DNA of 5,038 nt from Campylobacter concisus (lineage in GTDB: Bacteria; Campylobacterota; Campylobacteria; Campylobacterales; Campylobacteraceae), in NCBI GenBank assembly GCA_018375265.1, contig JAHADO010000118.1, positions 1-5,038 of the forward strand. Direction: 5' to 3'. Of this stretch, positions 1 to 4,458 are shown piece by piece. The position numbers and the translations under genes are program-made. Position 1 is the first letter of the stretch. Each line of letters opens with the position of its first letter. The notes below the pieces were generated by a model. It was given only the letters and a program-made list of their open reading frames with translations. It was not told the DNA's origin and searched no databases.

Positions 1-784
1 AAGCCATCTTATTTAAAATTTGCTTCTTATCTATCTTTTGCATAAGCTCTAAGACATCTATGCCTCTTTTTTCTTTGAAATTTAAAAGCTCTCTTGCATA
101 GAGAAATTTCTGATCCTTGTTTATATCATAGGTCTCATACTTTTTCTTAACCTGCATAGGTTTAAATTTCTTCTCACTTTGCTCTTTGGCAAAATTTGCA
201 TCGTATTCTTGTTCTTCTTTGTGTAGCTTAGCTAGAAATTCTTTATGCTCTTTTGTAGTTTTTTCTACGTCTTCTCTATAAAGCTTTTTAAACTCTTCTA
301 TGCTTAGATCAGCTCGGCTAAGTAGAGCAGAGCCTTTTTTACTTGACATCGCATCATCAGGCAGTGATCGCATAAAATTCTCTAGCTCCGTTTCTTCTTC
401 TTTTGTGCCAAGACCAACCATCTTTCCAGATATTGTTGGTTTGCCATCCACTGAGTAGGTAAGTAGCCAGTCCATGTGTCCTTGCAAGACACTAATCTCA
501 AGCTCTTCCATGTTTTCTGGATATTTTGCTATCAGCGCACGTCTTTGCTCGATAGTAAAATCATATTTCTTAGAAAGCATAGTATCTATCTCGTTTATAG
601 CATCCGTTATCCAGCCCTCTTTACTTTCATCTATATCAATAAATTTTGGCAATACTTCTGCAAGTGGTTTGTGCATTAGTTTATCTATTAGAGCCTTTTC
701 TTGCTCCTTTGACATTTTTGCATTTTCTTTTTGGATAGTGTTATCTTGTATCGGTGTATTGCTAAGTCCGTTTATGCTTATCAT
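1..784 (-). CDS. Hypothetical protein, second gene of cassette B (C-terminus outside window)
   Basis: I do not recognise this protein. The frame stays open from an ATG at 784 to the window edge, giving 261 whole codons; the C-terminus is missing. The start is supported by AAAGGAG (790-796 region) about 5 nt upstream. The N-terminus reads MISINGLSNT, an Asn/Ser/Thr-rich opening that resembles the MLNGLNNNTY start of the large protein at 1609-2793. No signal peptide or membrane segment is visible. Residues 25-105 look mostly helical (KALIDKLMHKPLAEVL, then a DIDESKEGW acidic turn near 50-58 and TIEQRRALIAKYPENMEEL near 77-95). Residues 160-250 are highly charged and Lys/Glu-rich, suggesting long helices or coiled coil. 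It follows the small exported-protein gene at 842-1345 by 57 bp with a hairpin between, so it is probably co-transcribed. By analogy with the other cassette it may be a flagellar-apparatus-exported protein, but this is inference. Confidence 0.85.
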   Translation of the reverse strand, partial: MISINGLSNTPIQDNTIQKENAKMSKEQEKALIDKLMHKPLAEVLPKFIDIDESKEGWITDAINEIDTMLSKKYDFTIEQRRALIAKYPENMEELEISVLQGHMDWLLTYSVDGKPTISGKMVGLGTKEEETELENFMRSLPDDAMSSKKGSALLSRADLSIEEFKKLYREDVEKTTKEHKEFLAKLHKEEQEYDANFAKEQSEKKFKPMQVKKKYETYDINKDQKFLYARELLNFKEKRGIDVLELMQKIDKKQILNKMA

Positions 785-808
785 TTCAGCTCCTTTGAAA
801 ATATGGGA

Positions 809-832
809 GCCTACAAGTTTAAATTTGTAGGC
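809..832 (-). terminator. Intergenic hairpin between the two cassette B genes (weak terminator or processing stem)
   Basis: GCCTACAA (809-816) and TTGTAGGC (825-832) form a perfect 8-bp stem, which can extend inward through A/T pairs and a G.U. It lies 9 nt after the stop of the 842-1345 gene and ends about 13 nt before the AGGAG of the next gene. The minus-strand transcript continues TCCCATATTTTC after the stem, so there is no immediate U-tract. It is therefore a poor intrinsic terminator and more likely an attenuator, an RNA-stability stem or a processing site. It occupies the same place as the true terminator in cassette A. Confidence 0.55.
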
Positions 833-841
833 CACTTAGGG

Positions 842-1345
842 TTATTGCCAACCTCCTAATCTACTTTCCATAGTTGTTTTAAAATTGTCTCTTAACTGCC
901 TAACAACAGTATTGTTATTTAAGACAAAACTACTAGAAATTTTGTGAAATTCATCAGTATTTTTATCATAAGCAGCCGCACTGTAGGTAAAGAGAGGATA
1001 TCTACCATATCGACTATATTTTATCTCTCGTTTGACCGTATATGCAAGGTAATACCCTGGAAGATTGTATGAGCCGAGACCTTGTGCTATTTGCATTTTT
1101 ATATATTCGCTGTCTTTACCTTTTTGAAATTCAGCGTATACTCCTACCTCCTTAGAGGATATATTTTTGATATCACTAAAATTTAATCCTCCTTTAATCT
1201 TGCCCATGTCTGTGACATCTAGTTTTTTAACATTACTAGAGATGTCACTCAAAGCACCAGCGGTAACCTTTGCCAGAAAATCTTCAGCATTAGCACCTGC
1301 AACTAAAATTCCGCCAAGTATGGCTATTTTAAGAACTTTAAACAT
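842..1345 (-). CDS. Small exported protein with Sec-type signal peptide and internal double-glycine motif (cassette B)
   Basis: A 167-residue protein of no function I can name. ATG at 1345 has an excellent AGGAGG about 5 nt upstream. Residues 1-20 form a classic signal peptide: FKVLK basic start, hydrophobic IAILGGILVAG, and an ANA cleavage site before Glu21. Residues 42-53 read LDVTDMGKIKGG, very like the double-glycine leader of class II bacteriocins (consensus LSxxELxxIxGG). The remaining 114 residues are Tyr/Ser-rich and lack cysteine; PLFTYSAAAYD (117-127) matches PQYSYSVAAFK in the paralogue at 2849-3409. Leader residues 21-53 align with that paralogue at 13 of 33 positions without gaps. 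The protein is probably periplasmic, surface or secreted. A Sec signal followed by a GG motif is topologically odd, because the known GG-cleaving C39 peptidases act in the cytosol. The gene has its own promoter and a possible PerR-like operator. It is followed by a hairpin and the gene at 1-784. Confidence 0.88.
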   Translation of the reverse strand: MFKVLKIAILGGILVAGANAEDFLAKVTAGALSDISSNVKKLDVTDMGKIKGGLNFSDIKNISSKEVGVYAEFQKGKDSEYIKMQIAQGLGSYNLPGYYLAYTVKREIKYSRYGRYPLFTYSAAAYDKNTDEFHKISSSFVLNNNTVVRQLRDNFKTTMESRLGGWQ

Positions 1346-1366
1346 AACTTCCTCCTGTAAAAAGTT

Positions 1367-1381
1367 TTATAATAATTATAG
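1367..1381. promoter_or_regulatory. PerR-box-like palindrome over the -10 of the cassette B promoter
   Basis: The 15 bases TTATAATAATTATAG match the Bacillus subtilis PerR box consensus (TTATAATnATTATAA) at every specified position except the last. The 13-bp core TATAAT-A-ATTATA (1368-1380) is a perfect palindrome around its central base. Its right arm is the -10 box of the 842-1345 gene, so a bound Fur-family repressor would block the promoter. Campylobacter encodes PerR and Fur, but the local AT bias makes chance matches easier. Binding is inferred from sequence only. Confidence 0.4.
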
Positions 1382-1383
1382 CA
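1375..1383 (-). promoter_or_regulatory. Extended -10 promoter for the 842-1345 gene
   Basis: On the minus strand this reads TGCTATAAT, a consensus TATAAT with the TGn extension typical of Campylobacter vegetative promoters, where -35 is poorly conserved. A start site about 7 nt downstream would leave a leader of roughly 23 nt ending in AGGAGG and ATG at 1345. The -35 region is covered by a second palindrome (1396-1411). Confidence 0.65.
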
Positions 1384-1395
1384 CTAATTTGGTTT

Positions 1396-1411
1396 TAATT
1401 GATATCAATTA
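1396..1411. promoter_or_regulatory. 16-bp perfect palindrome in the -35 region of the cassette B promoter
   Basis: TAATTGATATCAATTA is a perfect 16-bp palindrome. With the adjoining bases the minus strand reads GATAATAATTGATATCAAT, which recalls the GATAAT/ATTATC hexamers of Fur boxes. Its centre is about 29-30 bp from the centre of the PerR-like palindrome, close to three helical turns. It is a candidate operator, but the binding protein is unknown. Confidence 0.4.
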
Positions 1412-1547
1412 TTATCTTTTAAAACTTACCTATGAAAATCTTACTTTTCAATACAACTTTTAACAAATGCCTATTTTGCAACATATCTACATATATAAAA
1501 CGATAGTCTTAAGCTTTCTCTTGCTTAAAGTAGAAAAATCACTTAAG

Positions 1548-1555
1548 AAATCGGC
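1548..1555 (-). promoter_or_regulatory. Possible sigma-28 (FliA) -10-like element
   Basis: The minus strand reads GCCGATTT, close to the FliA -10 (GCCGATAA in E. coli; CGATAT-like in Campylobacter). The upstream -35 (around TATTTAAA, 11 nt away) matches poorly. If real, it would give a roughly 195-nt leader for the 842-1345 gene and link cassette B to late flagellar expression. The evidence is weak. Confidence 0.2.
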
Positions 1556-1608
1556 AAAAATTTGTTTTTAAATAGAGAAAACTTAAAAAAGATAACTAAT
1601 TTCTACTA

Positions 1609-2793
1609 CTACGCCTTTATATCAACATCTCTTTTTATACCAAGCATATCTACTAGGTATTTTCCAGCTGGGTTTTCATTTAGCTCTTTTACTAAATTTA
1701 AAGGTGGCATGCTAAATTTTAAAAAGCTATCCATAAAGTCCTTGCTCTTTTTACCATCTTTATCTATCTCGCCAAAGAGTAGCTTTAGCATTTTTAGATT
1801 ATGCTCCATCATCTTTTTAAATGAGAGTTCGTCTTCTTCATCTGAATACTTACCGACAAACCCAGTCGTTAGATCTACATAGACAAGGTCTCTTTTATAC
1901 TTAACATACTCTTGCATATATGCAGGCATACCAGCTAGATCAGAGTCGCTTGCCTTGTTGAAATTTGCTCCAAATTTCATCTCACCCATAAGCTCAAATA
2001 GTTCAAATGCTCTACTAAATTCTTTGCTATCTACGCTCTTATCAAAGCCTTGTTTCTTTCCAAAAACGGTGGTTTCACCTTCTTTGACGTCAAGGTTGCT
2101 ATTTATGACGGCTGCTAAAAGGCCACCTTTGGTTATAGAGCCATCTTTATTTGTATATCTTTCGCCGTGCGGATCGATAAAAACACCACTTCCCACACTC
2201 TCCTTGCCGCCATTGTTGTTGTTAAAGATATCTGTTGTTGGCTTTAGTGGCTGCCTGCCATCTCCACCGCTAAAGCTTGGGTTGAAAAAGAGCGTGCTTA
2301 TCATCTGTTTGTTTGACTCTTTGTAGTTAAAGCTAGAAGCAGCTGCATCGAAGTCGTAAATAGAATTATGAATTTTTGTTACTTGCATGCTTTGGCGGTT
2401 ATAAGAAAAGCCTTGAGGGAAATTTCTTATCTCATCTAAGCTAAAGCTATCCTTTGAGTTTAGTATATCTTCGCCAACTACTTGTGAGAGTATTTTATAA
2501 GCATTGCCAGCAGTCTTTGCTATATCTATGCTTTTAAAGGTGCGACTAAAAAATGAAGTCCCCTCTGCAACATTTACTAACGACTCCAGCGTGCTTGAGT
2601 GAATTTTATAATCACTTGGTATGCCAGCTTGCTTGTTAAACTCATCTGTAAAGTAGCCATCCTTATCTACCTTGTAGCCTAAAACTTCTGAGCTGGTTTG
2701 GTTGGTGGCCGTGCCAAGAGTTACTACTTGTTTGGAATTTATGCTTGCTTTATAACTTTGTGTATATGTGTTGTTGTTAAGTCCATTTAACAT
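1609..2793 (-). CDS. Probable Cj0814-family flagellar-dependent secreted protein
   Basis: A 394-residue cytosolic-looking protein with no signal peptide or membrane segment. Residues 39-65 (LGYKVDKDGYFTDEF, then AGIPSDYKIH) match my memory of the Campylobacter Cj0814-type family, whose members are exported through the flagellar type III apparatus; no search was run. The first 35 residues are Asn/Ser/Thr/Gln-rich and probably disordered, as expected for such an export signal. KDG turns recur at residues 44-46 (VDKDGYFT), 216-218 (TNKDGSIT) and 345-347 (IDKDGKKS), vaguely EF-hand-like. A Gly/Asn-rich linker lies near 174-206, and helical charged segments near 255-280 and 318-342. I chose ATG at 2793 because AAGGA (2801-2805) sits 7 nt upstream; an in-frame TTG at 2799 is only 1 nt from it. 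A strong terminator sits just upstream, after the small exported-protein gene at 2849-3409, so expression probably depends on read-through. Gene presence is near certain; the family call is moderate. Confidence 0.85.
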   Translation of the reverse strand: MLNGLNNNTYTQSYKASINSKQVVTLGTATNQTSSEVLGYKVDKDGYFTDEFNKQAGIPSDYKIHSSTLESLVNVAEGTSFFSRTFKSIDIAKTAGNAYKILSQVVGEDILNSKDSFSLDEIRNFPQGFSYNRQSMQVTKIHNSIYDFDAAASSFNYKESNKQMISTLFFNPSFSGGDGRQPLKPTTDIFNNNNGGKESVGSGVFIDPHGERYTNKDGSITKGGLLAAVINSNLDVKEGETTVFGKKQGFDKSVDSKEFSRAFELFELMGEMKFGANFNKASDSDLAGMPAYMQEYVKYKRDLVYVDLTTGFVGKYSDEEDELSFKKMMEHNLKMLKLLFGEIDKDGKKSKDFMDSFLKFSMPPLNLVKELNENPAGKYLVDMLGIKRDVDIKA

Positions 2794-2805
2794 TTTCAAA
2801 TCCTT

Positions 2806-2838
2806 CTTAAAAATAAAACCCTAGCTTGAGCTAGGGTT
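2806..2838 (-). terminator. Strong intrinsic terminator between the two cassette A genes
   Basis: AACCCTAGCT (2817-2826) and AGCTAGGGTT (2829-2838) form a perfect inverted repeat around TG. As RNA, an 8-bp GC-containing stem with a short loop is likely. On the minus strand it is followed directly by TTTTATTTTT (2816-2807). It starts 10 nt after the stop at 2849. Its U-tract runs up against the AAGGA of the downstream gene, leaving almost no room for a separate promoter after it. Partial termination would give high upstream and low downstream expression. Confidence 0.85.
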
Positions 2839-2848
2839 GCAATCTCAA

Positions 2849-3409
2849 TTAAAAGCCAAGGCTCATAGTTAGTTGATTTCTAACAGCTTTTGAATTTATT
2901 AGTTCGTTTGCTATATACGGTTTATTTGTTATGGTTTTTAGTCTCATAAGTTGGCCATTTACATTTTTAAAGGCTGCAACAGAGTAAGAATATTGTGGAA
3001 TGCTGCCAAAACCATAAGGCTTATTCACCTTTGTTGCTACAACGCCCAAGTATTCACCATTGCTATAATTAACTTGACTCATAACTTCTTGAAAATTGCT
3101 TTGAGCATAATAACTTTTTGTATAACAATTTGTTGAATTTAACCCACACGATACTTTATTTGTTTTTTCGTATTCATCAAATTGTACTAATGCCACTGCT
3201 TGAGCAATATTTTGTGAAGTTTTTGGTAACGCTTGTATGCTTATGCTATACCCACCATTAACTTGCTCTAGATCCAAGCTATTTAGTGTTTTCACACCAA
3301 CTGAATTATTATCTGCGGCCCCATTTGTAGCTTTAGAAAGCAAATCATTTGCAAAGGCACCACTTAACATTAAAGCACTAGCTAGTGCAACTTTAAATAG
3401 CTTTTCCAT
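2849..3409 (-). CDS. Small exported protein with Sec-type signal peptide and internal double-glycine motif (cassette A)
   Basis: A 186-residue paralogue of the 842-1345 product; I cannot name its function. ATG at 3409 has AAGGAG about 6 nt upstream. Residues 1-20 are a clear signal peptide (MEKLFK, hydrophobic VALASALMLSG, AFA cleavage site before Asn21). Residues 42-53 read LNSLDLEQVNGG, a bacteriocin-leader-like motif ending at the same residue as in the paralogue. The pre-GG segment starts NDLLSKATNGA, against EDFLAKVTAGA in the other. The 133-residue remainder has two cysteines seven apart (Cys88 and Cys95 in CGLNSTNC), suited to a small disulfide loop, and a Tyr-rich PQYSYSVAAF (138-147) shared with the paralogue. 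It is likely periplasmic, surface-exposed or secreted. The gene lies 39 bp after the RHH gene but seems to have its own promoter in that gap, and is followed by a strong terminator and then the probable flagellar-secreted protein gene. Confidence 0.88.
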   Translation of the reverse strand: MEKLFKVALASALMLSGAFANDLLSKATNGAADNNSVGVKTLNSLDLEQVNGGYSISIQALPKTSQNIAQAVALVQFDEYEKTNKVSCGLNSTNCYTKSYYAQSNFQEVMSQVNYSNGEYLGVVATKVNKPYGFGSIPQYSYSVAAFKNVNGQLMRLKTITNKPYIANELINSKAVRNQLTMSLGF

Positions 3410-3436
3410 TTAAACTCCTTGTTAAGAAATTGTTTT

Positions 3437-3445
3437 ATTTTAGCA
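3437..3445 (-). promoter_or_regulatory. Extended -10 promoter for cassette A
   Basis: On the minus strand this reads TGCTAAAAT, an extended -10 with one change from TATAAT, just after the RHH stop codon (3449). The first five bases and the general layout match the cassette B promoter (TGCTATAAT). A start about 7 nt downstream would give a leader of about 20 nt. It suggests cassette A is not solely dependent on the ParA/RHH operon. Confidence 0.5.
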
Positions 3446-3448
3446 TAT

Positions 3449-3721
3449 TTATTGCTTTTTACTTTTAAAATCTTCCATTTTTTCTCTGATGATCGATCTT
3501 AGATATTGGGTTCTATTTGTTCTGGTTATATGTCCCATTTCGTCTAAAAAATCCAGCTCTTCACTAGACAAAAACATTGTCGTTCTTTTGTCGGCAGGAT
3601 TGGCACTTTTTGGTCTGCCGCCAGTTTTTTTAGTTTCTTGCTTTTCGTCTTGTTCTTGAAAGCTTGCTGTGCTTAGTTCGTTTAGCTCTATCTCTGTAAG
3701 ATCTAAATTCAATTTTGCCAT
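3449..3721 (-). CDS. Ribbon-helix-helix (CopG/Arc-like) DNA-binding protein, partner of ParA
   Basis: A 90-residue protein with an acidic, flexible N-terminus (1-33), a basic TGGRPKSAN stretch (33-41) and a C-terminal ribbon-helix-helix domain. RTTMFLS (46-52) is the strand that would enter the DNA major groove. SEELDFLDEMG (53-63) is the first helix, and RTQYLRSIIREKMEDF (70-85) the second. GGRPK recalls an AT-hook core and could help grip AT-rich DNA. Small RHH proteins paired with short ParA ATPases act as centromere-binding adaptors and autorepressors in type Ib partition systems. The start ATG overlaps the parA stop by one base (TAATG), so the two are translationally coupled. The likely target is the palindrome at 4298-4330. 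It could instead be a plain transcriptional regulator of the island. Confidence 0.85.
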   Translation of the reverse strand: MAKLNLDLTEIELNELSTASFQEQDEKQETKKTGGRPKSANPADKRTTMFLSSEELDFLDEMGHITRTNRTQYLRSIIREKMEDFKSKKQ

Positions 3722-4284
3722 TATTTATTATCCTTTATGTAATTAACGACTTTTTGATACATATCTATAAATGACTGATATTGTCTTTTTGAGAGATTGC
3801 TTTCATTGTATAGCTCTAAAAAACTTAGTCCAGTTGTCATAGCATTTTCAAATATTTTAGAGCTTTTTAAAATAAGAAATTTTGTGCAAGCTATGTTAGC
3901 AACTTTTATCATTGCTACTGTTTCTTCTAGCTCTTTTTGAGAAGAGACATCTGTTATAAGGCCTAGTGTTTTGCAGCCAAGAGGTTTGATCTGTGATATG
4001 GTGCTTGCTGCTCTTTTAATGGAATTTGGATTAGAAGTAATGGGAACAATAACAATACTACAATGTTTTAGTATCTCTAGCACTCCAGCCGAGGCAAATC
4101 CTCCAAAGTCATACATAGTATTTGGTTCAAAAATGCACTTATCTAATATTTTGCCATCTTTGTAAAACTGTGGCACCACAGAGTCATCATTGCTTTGCCA
4201 TTTTAGTCCAAGATCTTTTGCCAAACTAAAACTAAGTGGCGTCTTTCCAACCCCACCCTTTAGTTGTAAAACTGCTAAATTCAT
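3721..4284 (-). CDS. ParA/Soj-like P-loop ATPase (short, type Ib-like)
   Basis: A 187-residue deviant-Walker ATPase of the ParA/MinD family, which uses ATP-driven dimerisation and DNA binding to segregate plasmids or position cargo. The Walker A region KGGVGKT (residues 9-15) carries the signature first lysine Lys9 plus Lys14 and Thr15. The next residue, normally Thr or Ser, is Pro16, which is unusual. The Walker B region is probably TMYDFGG with Asp59, followed by a strand IVIVPITSNP (77-86) typical of the family. There is no N-terminal helix-turn-helix domain, and the length fits small type Ib ParAs. I placed the start at 4284 (MNLAVLQLKGG) because AAAAGGA sits about 6 nt upstream and the Walker A then falls at the usual position; a longer frame from 4320 would begin inside the palindrome. 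The partner RHH gene follows at once. A chromosomal cargo-positioning role is the alternative to plasmid partition. Confidence 0.88.
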   Translation of the reverse strand: MNLAVLQLKGGVGKTPLSFSLAKDLGLKWQSNDDSVVPQFYKDGKILDKCIFEPNTMYDFGGFASAGVLEILKHCSIVIVPITSNPNSIKRAASTISQIKPLGCKTLGLITDVSSQKELEETVAMIKVANIACTKFLILKSSKIFENAMTTGLSFLELYNESNLSKRQYQSFIDMYQKVVNYIKDNK

Positions 4285-4297
4285 ATTAATCCTTTTT

Positions 4298-4330
4298 ATC
4301 ATATAGTATGTTAATAACATATTATATGAT
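4298..4330. promoter_or_regulatory. 33-bp near-perfect palindrome, candidate operator or parS of the ParA/RHH operon
   Basis: Two 16-base arms flank a central A at 4314 and match at 15 of 16 positions, the only mismatch being G4306. The outer arms are ATCATATA (4298-4305) and TATATGAT (4323-4330); the inner arms are ATGTTA (4308-4313) and TAACAT (4315-4320). It ends beside the parA ribosome-binding site and its right arm contains the TATAAT box, so a bound dimer would block transcription. The expected transcription start falls near the palindrome centre, so most transcripts would not carry a full hairpin, which favours a DNA site over an RNA one. The RHH protein is the obvious candidate ligand, but this is inference. 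Confidence 0.65.
4321..4326 (-). promoter_or_regulatory. Probable -10 box of the ParA/RHH operon
   Basis: The minus strand reads TATAAT, about 37 nt upstream of the chosen parA start. No convincing -35 is visible, as is usual in Campylobacter. In such AT-rich DNA other -10-like boxes exist, for example TATACT at 4393-4398. The overlap with the palindrome supports this one. Confidence 0.5.
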
Positions 4331-4458
4331 AATTATGTTAATATAATATAAAACATATATACAATATATATCATATATTAAATACAATAAAATAGTATAA
4401 AGAACACTTGAACTAAAAGATTTTGTACGGAAAGATTTTTATAAATAATAAAAAAATA
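4331..4458. other. Extremely AT-rich non-coding region upstream of ParA, with repeated short motifs
   Basis: Bases 4321-4400 contain only 7 G or C in 80. ATCATATA recurs at 4370-4377 in addition to both palindrome arms, and TATGTTAATA occurs at 4307-4316 and again at 4334-4343. AAAGATTTT is repeated at 4416-4424 and 4431-4439. The pattern would fit a centromere-like or multi-site operator region for the ParA/RHH pair, although low complexity alone could produce it. After the stop at 4459 the minus strand has a U-rich run (TATTTTTTTATT) but only an A/T hairpin, so termination of the upstream gene is uncertain. No gene is visible here. Confidence 0.5.

Larger units (their letters stand above)
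1346..1608. other. Intergenic region between cassettes A and B
   Basis: This 263-bp stretch holds no credible gene. Its left part contains the promoter, two palindromes and RBS of the 842-1345 gene. Its right part should terminate the 1609-2793 gene, but I find only weak candidates. A 7-bp A/T-rich stem (1508-1514 with 1523-1529, TTAAGC core, 8-nt loop, one G.U) is not followed directly by a U-run. There is also a possible sigma-28-like -10 at 1548-1555. Read-through from cassette A into cassette B is therefore possible. Confidence 0.6.

Noticed and set aside
474..830. Plus-strand open frames of 118 and 67 codons
   Set aside because: They lie opposite the coding frame of the 1-784 gene, have Ser/Phe/Ile-rich shadow composition and no ribosome-binding site.
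1167..1463. Plus-strand open frame of 98 codons
   Set aside because: It overlaps the signal-peptide end and promoter of the minus-strand 842-1345 gene and has no convincing start signals.
1508..1529. Hairpin as terminator of the 1609-2793 gene
   Set aside because: The stem is A/T-rich with a G.U pair and lacks an immediate U-tract, so it is not listed as a terminator.
1562..1882. Plus-strand open frame of 106 codons
   Set aside because: It is antisense to the 1609-2793 gene, with Ser/Phe-rich shadow composition.
1955..2326. Plus-strand open frame of 123 codons, Leu/Pro/Ser-rich
   Set aside because: It lies wholly opposite a well-supported minus-strand gene; its hydrophobic look is a by-product of the antisense reading.
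2794..2799. TTG start two codons earlier for the 1609-2793 gene
   Set aside because: It is only 1 nt from the AAGGA ribosome-binding site, whereas ATG at 2793 has a 7-nt spacing.
2840..2900. Sigma-54 type promoter before the 1609-2793 gene
   Set aside because: TTGGC and TTGCA are present, but GG and GC are 15 bases apart instead of 10.
2951..3136. Plus-strand open frame of 61 codons
   Set aside because: It is antisense to the 2849-3409 gene with no start signals.
842..3409. Calling the small proteins class II bacteriocins
   Set aside because: The GG motif fits, but a Sec signal precedes it, the cargo is 114-133 residues, and no transporter or immunity gene is seen in the window.
3971..4165. 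Plus-strand open frame of 64 codons
   Set aside because: It is antisense to the ParA gene.
4285..4320. Longer ParA start at 4320
   Set aside because: It begins inside the palindrome and before the good ribosome-binding site; the extra 12 residues precede the normal N-terminal strand of ParA proteins.
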